A stretch of 64,000 bases of DNA, taken from positions 372,001-436,000 of the forward strand of contig JAIXMG010000014.1 of NCBI GenBank assembly GCA_025201345.1, read 5' to 3'. A program made the position numbers and the translations under genes. Shown piece by piece: positions 50,600-62,118 of the stretch (positions are counted from its first letter, which is position 1; each line of letters opens with the position of its first letter). Origin of the DNA: Thamnidium elegans. Its lineage: Eukaryota; Mucoromycota; Mucoromycetes; Mucorales; Mucoraceae. Under the pieces are notes generated by a model. That model did no database searches. It was not told the DNA's origin and worked only from the letters and a program-made list of their open reading frames with translations.

Positions 50600-51311
50600 T
50601 TAACTTTGGAACTTTTTAATTGTCAACATTTGACTCAACATTTCTTGCAGTTCTGGTACTTCAACCTTATTTTCCAAACTACACACATTATACATTTAGT
50701 AAAACTACTCAAATAATCTAATATCATCATTTTACCTGGGAATTAATGCTTTAGCTTCTTCTGCATCCTCACAACACAAGTTTGCAATTTGTGCTACTTC
50801 AAATTGTGCCATATTCTCTTTCAACAATACCCTTTATTTTTATTTAACTTGTTACTACCACATCCTCTTATTTTTTTTTTTCATATAACTTACTGTCTAA
50901 CTTCACGAACAGACTCAATATTACTAAATCTACTAAAAGCGCGTACATAATCCAAAGTCTTTGACATTACACTATTTAATAAAAAAATAATTAAAACTTC
51001 CACTGTTATATATATATATATATATATATATACGATCTGGTTGAATTACTTTGTACTAGGTCGATTAATAGTTCCATTTTCCTTTGAATCCTCTTGTGCT
51101 TCCAAAATAATACGAACTTCTGAAATGTATAAACATTGGGCATTTTCGAATTCTAAATGTACATGTTAGTTTTTTTTTTTTTTTTTTTTTTCTTTATATT
51201 AAATCAAGCAATAAAAAAAAGCTTTATAGATGTACCTGGCCCTAACTTTAAAATAGATGCATCTTCTTGGTCAGTGCCGCCACGGATCATGTGTCTCTTT
51301 TTTGATGCCAT
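50600..51311 (-). CDS. RPB4: RNA polymerase II subunit RPB4
   Basis: complement(join(50600..50678,50736..50831,50894..50971,51050..51152,51236..51311)), five short exons, 143 aa, nearly the same length as human RPB4. Readable conserved parts: RGGTDQEDASILKLGPEFEN, CLYISEVRIILEAQ, VMSKTLDYVRAFSRFSN, FEVAQIANLCCEDAEEAKAL, IPSLENKVEVPELQEML. RPB4 pairs with RPB7 as the stalk of RNA polymerase II, working in initiation, mRNA export and decay. The splice between 51050 and 50971 was chosen over an earlier GT because only it keeps the frame. The window contains no RPB7. Confidence 0.94.
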
Positions 51312-52217
51312 TTTATATATTAGTGTTGTTTACAATACAAAAAAAAAAAAAAAAGAAGAACGAAAAAAAAAATTCCACTTTCTAAAGACGAAAAAAAAAG
51401 CGGTCTAATGATGGTTGGACCACTAAGAATCAGTTTAAGCCAAACATGAATGCTATTTTGAAGATATCCGACAAGTCAGTTCGGAAAGTAGCTTTCAATA
51501 CAACAGAATATATTGCATCAATATGATATTTCTGGGAATTTTTTTTTGTAAGCCAATGGCTCAGTTCTGCTACAAACAACACATTTATTAAACAGGTTGG
51601 TTATTACACAATGCTAATTGACAGTTCCACATTTTATTTTGCTCTTAAAATATTCTGCTAGTAACACTACAACGTCCCTTTCTTATAGCTGAAATCTAAT
51701 TGTACTACTGTTGTATAGTCTCCTTATTACCAACGCAAAACAGAGATTATTTACCCTTATATGTAAACTTAAGAAAAAAAAAAGATGTATCTTTTTTTTC
51801 CTGCACAATTCTGTATGCTTTCATTTTTAGTTGCTTTGACCCTATTAAAGGTTCGAATTATTAGGTAACAAAGCAACCAGAAAGAAAAAAAAAATAGGCA
51901 CACTTGTAGTAGGGAAAGATTTTGGCATGTATTAATTCAATGACTTTTAAATCTTTGTACATTTCATCATTGATAGGTACTTGGTTTAAGAGAAATAACC
52001 TTTTGATTTTTGGCATGATTGATCAATATTTTTACTACTGAACCGTAAGATTCGTTAGAGGACGTAATATATAGTTATCTTTACAAAAATGCATGAGTGT
52101 ATTTGTCGTGACTTGTGAAAGCTTTAATTCACGTGACTCGTTGATACAGTAAAGCGTCCTGCCAGTGCACAATTACCTTTAAGTATCGTTCGAACATCTA
52201 AAAAAAACAGTAAAGAA
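51312..52217. other. Divergent intergenic region, RPB4 / UBAC2-like gene
   Basis: About 905 bp, AT-rich, with several homopolymers. A sequence resembling a tRNA T-loop (GGTTCGAATTATT near 51850) has no matching acceptor or anticodon arms. No gene, repeat or transposon end supported. Confidence 0.45.
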
Positions 52218-52620
52218 ATGCAGGCAATTGGACCAGCAGGTATAATGATAATAATAAACTACAGTCCAGCTCTATGTTCAAAAAACTAAAAAAAAAAAAA
52301 AAAAAAACTTTAGGCTTTTATAATGTACCAGTAACAAAGTTATTGGTATTATTTGTAGGTGGTTGTTCTATCTTGGCTTCTATTCTAAATCTAAAGACAT
52401 ACTTTCATTTACAACTTACTCCACATATAACTATTCATCATCAAGTAAGAGACTTGACCATTCAATTGTTTTACATGTGAATCTAATTCTATTTTTAATA
52501 GCTTTGGCGATTGCTTACTTCACATTTGGCATTTGGAAACTCCGGTGATGTGTTTTTTGGGTCGATACTGTTATACACTATGCGAGTTATTGAAAGACAA
52601 TATGGAAGTTCAAAATATGC

Positions 52621-52658
<38 letters not shown>

Positions 52659-53642
52659 CTGGGACATATTTTTAATTTCTATTCAGGCCTTTATTTTTAT
52701 ATCAATTTTGACGTCCACTTTATTAGAATTAGGTGCTCTAGTTTTTGGAGCTCAAATTGGTTTAAAACGTATACCTGGTGGACCGTAAGTATTCAATTAT
52801 ATAATACAAATATCTTTGGTTAAACTTTTATTGTAGTTACGCGCTTGTATTTTCCGCGTTATATCAGTATCATCGTATAATCCCAGTGACATATCGATTT
52901 AGAATATTTGGAATTACAATGAATGATAAATTATTCCTTTATATTTTAGCATTCCAGGTAAATTTACATAACATATATGCGAATGATAATTACTAACTTC
53001 GTATATAGCTTGCATTGTCACAGTCATTTCAAACATTGACACCGGCTATATGCGGTTTATTATCTGGAGCATTATACAGAACCGATATTGGAAATATTAA
53101 AAGCTGGAGATTCGCTACATTTTTACAAAAAATTACAATTAGATTCATTAAACCATTTCTTGTGTCACCTCCTATCGCCAGATCGTCTGCAACAATACCT
53201 AGTCAACGTCCAATTGTCACTGGGTTATCTCCTGTTGACAATATTATGACAGGTAGATTAAGGAACAGAAGATCAACTAATACAACAAGTAGTAGCATAT
53301 CTGAAACACCTGTGACTACAACCGAAGGTGGTGCTTCATCTGTAAGAGTAAGTATTATTTTATTTTGGTATTAATTTTATATTTTACCGTGCAACTAAAA
53401 CCTATATATTTTTACAGGAGTATTTTGATACCATCACAGGTAGAGATGTAGCAGGCTCTGAACTAGAGCCCCCGTCTGCAGAGCATACTAGAGTATTAGT
53501 AGTTATGTTTCCGGATCATCCCAGAGAAACAATTACAAGAGCATTATCTTCAGCTCATAATGATTTGAATAGAGCTGTTGAAATTATGCTTAGTACTCCG
53601 TCTCCAAACAATGCTACTGGTAGTAGTAGGCCTTTAGTATAA
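52218..53642 (+). CDS. UBAC2/Dsc2-like rhomboid pseudoprotease with UBA domain
   Basis: join(52218..52239,52314..52444,52502..52621,52687..52784,52837..52957,53009..53347,53418..53642), 351 aa. The first exon is only 22 nt (MQAIGPA). Five or six hydrophobic helices fill residues 10-200, including the rhomboid-like LWRLLTSHLAFGNSGDVFFG and YALVFSALYQYHRIIP; the catalytic Ser/His of active rhomboids is not seen, as in UBAC2 and Dsc2. A Ser/Thr-rich linker follows, then a C-terminal UBA-like domain (LVVMFPDHPRETITRALSSA, LNRAVEIML). In fungi Dsc2 belongs to the Golgi/endosomal Dsc E3 ligase complex that cleaves SREBP and removes membrane proteins; UBAC2 acts in ER-associated degradation. Which of the two applies cannot be decided by eye. 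Confidence 0.88.
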
Positions 53643-53671
53643 AAATTGTAATAAAAAAATTTCTTTTATTT

Positions 53672-53955
53672 TTAGTTTTTAATATAATCTGTCTCATAAT
53701 TTTTCTTTTTTAACATAAAGTAAAAACTAATGATGGTTTTGGGCCATAAGAATTGAATAATACCTGTCTCACTAAAATACCAAGAATTACAACCGCTAGT
53801 CCAGGTAGTTCCTTTAAAACCGCTTTGAAGTTTAGTTGTGAATTTTTCTTGAGCTTTCTCTGTAGGATCCATACAAGTAATATTATTCTTTAACATGTAT
53901 TCAATCATACTAATTCCGTAATCCACTTGACTGTAATAAAAATAATTTTAATACA

Positions 53956-54007
<52 letters not shown>

Positions 54008-54735
54008 ACAGTTACCATTCAATATTAGTTACAACAGAATTATGACCTAATCCTGACCCAGGTCCAAGCATCATAAAGAAATTAGGGAACCCGTGAATAT
54101 TAACCGTTTTATAAGTCTTTGCCGAATTTTCTTTCCACAACGTGTCTAAACATACACCATTTCTACCCTGCACCTTCAAGTCACCCAAGAAACCATTCGT
54201 ATTAAAACCAGTCGCGAGACACAGCACATCAACTTCAGTTTCTGTACCATCTTTAGTAATAATAGTTCTCCCTTTAATTTTAGCAATAGGCGATACATTG
54301 ATAGTTACATTATCCTCACAAAGAGCTTGCAAGTAGTCATCTGATACACCAATACGCTTACATCCAGGTTCGATAGTAGGAATTAATTTGGGTAAAAGAT
54401 CTGATCTTCCTTTTGATACCAAAACCTTGGTCATCTCTCTAGTTATTATTCTTTTATAGATTCTAGCAATTAAGGAACTAGTATCTCCCCAAACCCCAAA
54501 TCGCGATTCTCTTAAAAAGAATTGTAGCAATCTGTAGATATACATAAGTATGGGAAAATATCGAAACATCTTTTTAGTAAAGTTAGAATACGATACTTGG
54601 TTACGAGATGTAACCCAAGTAGGTGTTCTTTGGTAACTGTAAAGATGTGATACTTTTTTAACTATATTAGGAATAATTTGAACAGAACTATATACGTTTT
54701 TTTTTAGTAACTACATCCTTATTTTTAAAGAATCT

Positions 54736-54770
<35 letters not shown>

Positions 54771-55500
54771 TTGTACCATTACCGATAATGGCAATTTTCT
54801 TATTAGTCAAATCATAATCAGTTTCCCAATAAGCAGAATGCAAAATCTTTCCCTCAAAAGTTTGGAATTCCTCAGGAACATTAGGAACACGAAGAGCACC
54901 TACACCCGAGAATCTATAAAAGTATTAGAACCGATTCTTTCAACCGATGTTTAGAAAACTTACACAAAATCGAAATATTTTATTTGATTTTTAGTATCGC
55001 TGCCTGCAGTCTTTAGTTCAATCTCCCATTTCTTTGTTTTTTCTATCCAAGTAATACGAACAACTTCTGTTTCAAATTGCGTTTGTTTGTAAACGTCATA
55101 TTTCTTAGCGACATCTCGCATATATTGATGGATTTCTTTTTGACTACTGTATGTTTGACTCCAATCTGATTTAAAATTAAAATTAGTTGAAGCTGATAGA
55201 AAGTTTTAAAGTTCCTTTAATTAAAACTTTACTAGGATTTAACTCAAAGCTAAATGAATAAAGATGACTAGGAACATCGCAAGCACACCCTGGATACAGA
55301 TTATAACTCCAGGTTCCACCTATATCATTGGTCGACTCAAATACTTCTGCAATAATATTTAATCGTTTCTTTAGTTGAATGGCAGCCACCATGCCACTGA
55401 AGCTACAGAAATTTGGAAGTGTTGAATATAATCATGATTAAAGTCAATATATACATAAATATTACCCAGAGCCTATAATAGCAACACTAGGAAGACCCAT
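53672..55500 (-). CDS. Baeyer-Villiger-type flavin monooxygenase
   Basis: complement(join(53672..53930,54016..54687,54770..54913,54964..55165,55233..55402,55466..55500)), 493 aa. FAD site VAIIGSGFSGMVAA spans the first junction; GGTWSYNLYPGCACDVPSHL follows. The Baeyer-Villiger fingerprint FxGxxxHxxxW is present as FEGKILHSAYW. The NADPH-binding Rossmann motif is IAIIGNGTSS, and CLATGFNTNG is the third conserved motif. Such enzymes insert oxygen into ketones or oxidise N/S atoms in secondary metabolism or xenobiotic breakdown; the substrate cannot be read from the sequence. Intron 5 contains a T run of about 42 nt. A decayed second copy lies directly upstream on the same strand. Confidence 0.92.
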
Positions 55501-55699
55501 AATTAAAAAAAGATGAAAAAGATGAAAAATAAAAAGAAAAGGAAGATAAAAGGCATATAAAGCTCAAGTCAATTAAAATGGGTTGCGAATTTAGATTGTA
55601 ACCCTATACGTTGTGACAATAGCTCTATTCTTAAATTAGTCAGTGCTAGTAATCGCAAAATGTCAATGTTTGGATAATTCAAAATAATGCGAACATGCA

Positions 55700-57047
55700 T
55701 TCCCACGTACTACCATATGACTGTAAGGACTATTTTATAAGTTTTTGGAGTTTGCTCTTGCCACAACTTGCATCTCTCCCAAAAAAAAAACCTACTACGT
55801 TAAACCCTGTAGCCAATATCAACATATCAACTTCAGTATCTACATTATCAGTGGTACTAATTGTTCTGCCCTGTATCTTCTTTATCGTTGAACAATTGAC
55901 TGTTACATTAGGCAAACAAAGCGCCTGTAAATAATTGTCAGATACTCCGATACGTTTACAACCGACTGGAAACTCAGGTACCGGTTTTTAAATCAAGTCT
56001 TCTCTTCCATTGGATCGAAGAACGTGGAACATATGTATAGAGATGGCCGATTTTTCAGACTTGGCATATTTAGAGTTTAGAGTTTACATCACTAAAATTA
56101 AGGTTTCGTATAAAAAACAAGTAGGCGCGATAAATAAGCATAGCAAATGGTAAATAAGTAAATACGTTGATCATAAAGATAGAATATTTAAATTCGTTTT
56201 TAGGCGATAACCAAGCTGGAGTTCTTTGTAAGCTGTATAAATGGTTTACAGTATTGACAATATTTGGTATAACTTGAATTTAGCTTAACGGATAAACAAA
56301 AAAAGGTACAGAGTACAAGCAAATGTTACCCTGTGCCACTACCAATGACTGTAAGTCGTTTATTATTCAAGTCATAATCATTATCTCAGAACACGGAGTG
56401 AATAACCTTTCCTTCAAATGCTTCGAATTATTTAGGCACATTGGGAACATGTAGACCACGCACACCTGAAAATCTAATATATAAATATTAAACTACAAAT
56501 TTTTTTTAAAAAAAAAAAAAAAAGTTACATAAAATCAAAAAATTTGATTTGCGAAGATCTAGTCAATTCAATCTCCCACTTCTTTTTATCATCAAGCCAT
56601 GTTGCACGAACAATGCTGGTCTCGAATTGTACGCGATTATAGACTTGATGCTTGTTGGCCATTTTACACACATAAAAAAGACTTTCTTTTAAAATTATTT
56701 TTACTTGGATTCAGTTCAAAGCTAAACGAATACAAATTACTAGGAACATCACAAGCACAACCTAATAACATATACAGTTATAAATATTTAAATTTTTATA
56801 TACTTGGAATTAATAATATTCTACCTGGATAAGTATTATAGTCCCATGTGTCACCTACATCGCTAGTAGCTTCAAATATTTCTGCGTCAATACCTAGCTT
56901 TTTCTTTAATTGGATAGCTGAGGAAAGACCCACTGAATCTGTTGAGTTTTGAGGTCATAAAATCAGATATAGAACATCTTTACTTTTTTAAAAAAAAAAA
57001 AAAAGTTATTACCCGATACCAATAACTGCTACTGTTGGAAGACTCAT
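55700..57047 (-). pseudogene. Decayed tandem copy of the Baeyer-Villiger monooxygenase
   Basis: The first exon (57013..57047, MSLPTVAVIGIG) has the same 35-nt length and donor phase as in the intact gene. Downstream the gene is broken by: a 1-nt shift right after the second-exon acceptor (TTCAGTGGGTC region near 56935), an in-frame TAA inside REDLI near 55990, and a deletion after LILATGFNVVG (about 55775-55800) that joins distant parts of the original gene. Fragments recognisable in order include AIQLKKKL, GCKRIGVSDNYLQALC and NVTVNCSTIKKIQGRT. Homology stops near 55700. The copy arose by tandem duplication and then degenerated. Confidence 0.85.
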
Positions 57048-57116
57048 TAAAGAATAAAAATGTTTATAAAAAACAAAAAGAAAAATAGTACGAGTCACTT
57101 TATATACTGTATTTCA

Positions 57117-58626
57117 CAGGTTATTGAGAAAAAGTGAGTGCATTTTTGGGAATTTTTTTTGTAAAGAGTCCTTCCCCTTTTTATTTTTATTTTATAAAAT
57201 ATGAATAATAACATGGATTTCGAATACCTGTCATTCAATGAACAAAATGATTCCGATGGACTAACAGGAGAAGTAACTGTTAGTCTTATGCCGATGATGA
57301 GAGAAAAATACGAGTACAGTCCTACTGCCATGAAAATCGATGAGGACTTAACCGAAGAGCTCTCTCACAGCGAAACAGATTCGATTGAAAAACAAACTAG
57401 TGAAAATAGTGCTGAAGAAAACTTGATACTAAGAGTAGAATCGAAAATTTTGTTAGTACTCTAATCAAAGAAAAACATTTAAAAAAAGAACGAAGTACAT
57501 ACCGTAGTTACAATGCGGATCAAATATCCCGGTTCTTAACTTTAGTTACTGATCAAGTGTCTGTAAAGGACCCTGCATTAGATGCTAGTATAACGAAAAG
57601 CACTGCATATCGTTTTAAGAAACAATGTGAAGAACTTGGGACAGTACCTTCAATTAAAAAAAGAGGACCAAGTAAAGGTACAAGTACTATTCTAACTGAG
57701 GTGCACAGTTTTATTATTATAATTAGTATTATTGATAGCTATGCCCCAACCACTCTAGAGCAGATGAGATATAAACTTTTAGAAGTATATCCTGAACTTA
57801 AAATAAGTAAATCAGCCTTTTATAATCATGTTCGCCAGCACTGTGCACTAAGTTTTAAGAGATTAGAAAAGCTTCCAGAAAAGCGAAATTCAGAAGAGGT
57901 TAAGCTCAAACGACGAGAAGCAGTTCTCGAATGGATAGCTGATAAAGATATGGACTTCAAAAAGAATTGTGTTTTTCTTGATGAAGCAGGTTTTAATCTT
58001 CACATCAGTCGTTCTCGAGGCTGGTCTAAGAAAGGAAAACCCGCCAAATCTATTGTTCCTACCTCTCGAGGTACTTCCATTACCATTTTAGGAGTAATAT
58101 CAGCTCAAGGAGTAATTGATATATCTCTTAGAAAACCCATTACTATTGCAGGTAGTAAAAAAAAAAAAAGCTGATGGGAGCATTGTAACAACAACAGCTA
58201 GAATTGGGACTCGAACAGAGCATTATTTGAGTTACTTAAGAAATGTGATGGATGTTTTAGATAAGGACAATTTAAAAGAGCATTATGTTGTTATGGATAA
58301 TGCTCCTATTCATAAGCCTGAGACAGTTAGAAAATGCATAGAAGATAGAAGCTATAAATGCTTATATCTCCCACCTTATTCACCTTTCTTAAACCCAATA
58401 GAAGAGTTTTGGTCGAAGGTAAAATTTGGTGTAAAAAGAGAAGCATTTGATAACGGAGAAACATTAACTCCTAGAATTCTGAAGGCATGCTCAGAAGTAA
58501 CTCTTAAAGATTGCCAAGGTTGGATTAGACATTCTATATCATTTTTTGAACGTTGTTTAGCTTCGGAAGAAAAACTTTGATTCTTAAATTTTTCAATAAC
58601 TGTGCTTAAATTTTCCCACTAACCTG
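57117..58626 (+). mobile_element. Tc1/mariner-type DNA transposon with TIRs
   Basis: Imperfect terminal inverted repeats: CAGGTTATTGAGAAAA at 57117 and, inverted, CAGGTTAGTGGGAAAA ending at 58626. The right end is followed by TA; the left is preceded by CA, so a clean TA duplication is not seen. Length is about 1.5 kb with a single transposase gene, typical for the superfamily. Confidence 0.75.
57201..58580 (+). pseudogene. Tc1/mariner-type transposase, two frameshifts, catalytic DDE intact
   Basis: ATG at 57201; an acidic N-terminal region, then a helix-turn-helix segment (SYNADQISRFLTLV, SITKSTAYRFKKQCEELG, AFYNHVRQHCALSFKRLEKL) and the DDE core: VFLDEAGFNLH, YVVMDNAPIHKP, PPYSPFLNPIEEFWSKVK with all three acidic residues. 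The frame changes near 57430 and again in an A run at 58158-58170; the second change restores the first frame. Only these two slips stand between the copy and a full-length protein of about 460 aa. Either could be real decay or, for the A run, sequencing error. Confidence 0.88.
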
Positions 58627-58776
58627 TAGTATATAGGTCAGTTTGTTTCTTTGCTGCTCCACGTCCTATAGTCTTATCATATATATACTGAAATAAGAGA
58701 TTAAATATTGTCACTTGCGTCATCAATAAAAAAAAATTTGAAAATGAAAAACAGATCCCATAGTTGGCCGTGTGCT

Positions 58777-59028
58777 TGTAAAAACGACTTTTTTTTTAAT
58801 ATCGTGATATTTATATTGCAATTTCCTTTCTCACGATGATTAAATAAATCCTTTTTATCATGGTTGAATAAACCCCATTTTATCATAGTTAAATAAACCC
58901 CTTTTTATCATCTTTTTTTTTTTCCTTTCCTTTTTTTTTATCAAATGTCTAAATATTTTCTTATGATATGGTGGAATTCCGCTAAATTGGCACTGGTGGT
59001 GTAAATGGTGGTGTACCAAGGATTAACC
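58777..59028 (-). mobile_element. MITE copy 2, truncated, opposite orientation to copy 1
   Basis: About 250 bp that align to the reverse complement of 12031-12425: TIR end GGTGTACCAAGGATTAACC at 59010-59028, the ATGGTTGAATAAACCCC-like repeats, and the 33-bp CGTGA/TCACG core at 58803-58835. The outer 70-80 bp of the other end are missing, replaced by unrelated sequence before 58777. No target duplication is visible. It ends 200 bp before the LRR gene start, so it is part of that gene's upstream region. Confidence 0.8.
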
Positions 59029-59228
59029 TTTCTTTAAGTATTTACGCGTTAAATACTACTTCCAGATCAAAAACACAGTTGTGACCTTTTCACTAATAAA
59101 CCAACAAAAAAGCATAACGAATGTACAAATATTTATCAAAACAGTCACATATTCAAAGTTTTTAAAAAAAATATGGAAAATGGTTTTTTTGCCTGTTTTT
59201 TTTTCTTGGAAACAAAAAGCACTTGTCA

Positions 59229-61904
59229 ATGCAGAGCGCCAGCGAATATTGTAGTCATATTGAACCCGAAGACTTGACAGGTTGTCCCTTTGAATGCAAG
59301 ACCTGGTTAAATAGTTTCCCGTGGGATGCAGCAAACGCACGATTCGAACATCCTTCTTTCAGGAATTTTTTGGAACTTATTGAAAATATTCCAGAAGTAA
59401 AATGTCTTTTTAAATCTTTTGAATTAACATTTGACAAGAAATTATTTGACATTACAGATAAAGCAAAAGATTCTAAAGATTCTACTTGGAAAGTTAATTT
59501 AGCTGAAAAATTGGAAAGCGTTAAAAGTTTACCTACTTTAAACCCTAAAGAATTATTATTATTTAAACAACTTATGGCTAATAAAGTATTGCAACATATT
59601 CGAGGTACTAAACATGGAGTTGTTCCCAATATACTTCTTATCACTTCTAATGACAATGACAATACGAAAAACGCCAAAATAATTTATAATGAACTCAATA
59701 GAAAAACCCAACCTTTTACTTTCGAAGATCTTGCCTTAATACATAAAGTAATGCCTCTGTTGGAGACTCTCAGCATTGATTATTTAAATATAATATCAGC
59801 TGGTGACGAGAAAGTAGTTGTCAATGCTAATGAATTAAAATCTATCAGTGTCAAATGCGCCAATAGAGTCGATAGTCCTGTCGGTTTGATAATCTTTTTA
59901 TTACAAACATATCATTGGTCAATTAAGTCCTTCAAACTGGAGATGGATGAAGGCAAGATCAAACAAGAAGATATGTTTGATGACGGTGATCATATTAGTA
60001 ATGCTTTTGAAGAAATCGCGTTTCAATTTGATAATTTGGAATCGTTTGAACTCAACTACTTTTATAAATCGATCAATATCGCCATGTTGCTCAATAGGTT
60101 GGGTAGTACAAAGTGCAAGTTGAAGCATATTTGTTTACTTGGTCAACCAGATTCTAAAAATGTGTTTTATTACATGATCAAAGATCATGCCAATACTTTA
60201 CAATCTCTTACAGTATCAACACATCGCTACCATAGTGTTAATCTTCTTTCTCTAATGAAAGTTCTTGAAAAGTTTTCATATCGATGGGATAGTTTGGATG
60301 AAAATGTTGATGTTTTCAAAGTTTTAACTATAATGCCCAAGTTAAAATATCTCGAATTAGGTCACAACAGAATCCAAGGTAACTGGGTGGACAAGATACC
60401 CGGCAAAAAGGTGTTCGAAAATTTGACTACGCTATCTCTTTATAATGTACAAATCAAAGAACATACATTTAAAAGTTTATTTGAACGACTTCCCAACTTG
60501 AAAAACGTTATACTGACAAACTGTCGAATTGGTGTAAGTAGTAATAGCTCAGAGAGCATCATAAAATTTGGTAATTATGTATTGGACTCTCTAGTGTTGG
60601 ACAACTGTAAATTATGTTACCCAAAAAGAGATGTTAAACCTAAAGGTAGATCTATCTCACGTTTCAAGCTTTCGATGGACTATCATGAACCTTATGCTAC
60701 CACCATCAAATATAACAATGATGAAACCAGTGAAAGCAAGTTGTATATTGATAACGAATACTTTGTATATGATATAGCTCCTGTTGAACCTTTTTGCTCT
60801 ATTACCAATACTCTATTTATTAAAGCAAACTTGATTCGTTCCTTCTCTGCTTCCAGAAACGCCACGGAAAATGTTACCTTCTGCCCTGAAAGTGAAATTG
60901 AAATTAAAAAGAATGAAGATATTGATCTAAGTCCGGAACATGGTATAATTGCAATAGATGGTGACTCTGATGTTGAAAAAGAAATTAGTCGAGTCAACAA
61001 GAAATCAATTAAAACAGTGACTGAAGTAGAGGTTATTACAGAAGCTGAAGTAGATCAAAAATTAGAACTTGATAATACAATTAAGGAAATAAATGAAGTT
61101 ATAAACATGTTAGATGACGATAACGATATTCTTGATTATTTGGATAAAGAAGTAGAGAGTGTACAAAATACTATTGTCGATCATAAAGAGGAAGCAACTG
61201 TGCGAGATATTACTACAGATGATAAGGAACAAAATAATGCTGTAGTCGATAAGAAGGAGGTGGAAACTGAAGAAGAGGAAGGAGTATTTGTTGTTTCAGG
61301 ATCAGATGACGATGAAGAAATTGAAGATGCGTCTCAAGAGAAACAACCTAATACTATTAACTTGGACGAAGAAACAGATAAATTCAAAAAGTATCGTGTA
61401 CCAGCAACACTGTTTTCTAGTGATGATGACGAATCATTACCCAGTGCATCACTTCCTGGTACTCCATCAAAACCAATTGACCAAGAGGACGTAGATTCCG
61501 AAAACGGGAGTGATCATGATAGAAACCTAGTTAATGACTCGGATGATGACTCTGAATACGCTAGTAATAGTGATATTGAAAATAATCTGTCAGAAAAATT
61601 AATATACTCTACTGATGAAGACTATTTGAGTGATGATAGTGAAACTCCTATTCGTAAATCGTTAAGAAAAAGACCTATACGTACTCGTGGTTCGAATGTA
61701 TCAAAAAGAAAAAGGGCTAGAGTTGTTTCTTCGTCTGAGGAGGAAGATTATGATAAAGAAGATAATGAAGATGATAATGAAGATGATAATGATAATGATG
61801 AGCCTTGCCGCAAGTATAGGAAATTAGTTTCCGACTTCGTAGAAAACTGTAAAAAATACAACGCTGTTATCCGCTTATCTCCTAATGCTTCTGCAAAAAA
61901 ATAA
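59229..61904 (+). CDS. Leucine-rich-repeat protein with long acidic C-terminus
   Basis: Single exon, 891 aa; start MQSASEYC at 59229. Residues about 1-500 hold an LRR-like solenoid of irregular repeats (PKLKYLELGHNRI, FENLTTLSLYNVQI, LPNLKNVILTNCRIG), a common architecture of expanded fungal F-box/LRR-type proteins, although I see no clear F-box near the start. Residues 550-820 are highly acidic and Ser-rich. A basic patch (RKSLRKRPIRTRG, SKRKRARVV) at about 815-840 looks like a nuclear localisation signal, followed by a D/E/N tract. Probably a scaffold or substrate-binding protein; no enzymatic domain. The function is not recognised. Confidence 0.85.
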   Translation: MQSASEYCSHIEPEDLTGCPFECKTWLNSFPWDAANARFEHPSFRNFLELIENIPEVKCLFKSFELTFDKKLFDITDKAKDSKDSTWKVNLAEKLESVKSLPTLNPKELLLFKQLMANKVLQHIRGTKHGVVPNILLITSNDNDNTKNAKIIYNELNRKTQPFTFEDLALIHKVMPLLETLSIDYLNIISAGDEKVVVNANELKSISVKCANRVDSPVGLIIFLLQTYHWSIKSFKLEMDEGKIKQEDMFDDGDHISNAFEEIAFQFDNLESFELNYFYKSINIAMLLNRLGSTKCKLKHICLLGQPDSKNVFYYMIKDHANTLQSLTVSTHRYHSVNLLSLMKVLEKFSYRWDSLDENVDVFKVLTIMPKLKYLELGHNRIQGNWVDKIPGKKVFENLTTLSLYNVQIKEHTFKSLFERLPNLKNVILTNCRIGVSSNSSESIIKFGNYVLDSLVLDNCKLCYPKRDVKPKGRSISRFKLSMDYHEPYATTIKYNNDETSESKLYIDNEYFVYDIAPVEPFCSITNTLFIKANLIRSFSASRNATENVTFCPESEIEIKKNEDIDLSPEHGIIAIDGDSDVEKEISRVNKKSIKTVTEVEVITEAEVDQKLELDNTIKEINEVINMLDDDNDILDYLDKEVESVQNTIVDHKEEATVRDITTDDKEQNNAVVDKKEVETEEEEGVFVVSGSDDDEEIEDASQEKQPNTINLDEETDKFKKYRVPATLFSSDDDESLPSASLPGTPSKPIDQEDVDSENGSDHDRNLVNDSDDDSEYASNSDIENNLSEKLIYSTDEDYLSDDSETPIRKSLRKRPIRTRGSNVSKRKRARVVSSSEEEDYDKEDNEDDNEDDNDNDEPCRKYRKLVSDFVENCKKYNAVIRLSPNASAKK

Positions 61905-62118
61905 ATTATAATTTGTATGATCTCGATAGAACAACATTAGTATTTTAAAACTGAAAATATTTATTACTGTTTTTTTTTAAGTGAGGGGAATATTGAGAAA
62001 AGATGAAGGATATATATTATGTGCTTGGAAATGATTTATGCGGGATGTATGTGAGGAGGGGGGGGGGGGGAGTCTATTTTGTATACTTTTTAATTTTGTT
62101 ATTATAATATAATTATTT
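61905..62118. other. Convergent intergenic spacer with a G-rich run
   Basis: 214 bp between the stops of the LRR gene and the GAS2-domain gene. It holds a run of about 14 G near 62057-62070, rare in this AT-rich window. No other feature seen. Confidence 0.45.

Noticed and set aside
51840..51870. tRNA-like GGTTCGAATTATT
   Set aside because: Only the T-loop resembles a tRNA; the acceptor stem, D arm and anticodon arm could not be found on either strand.
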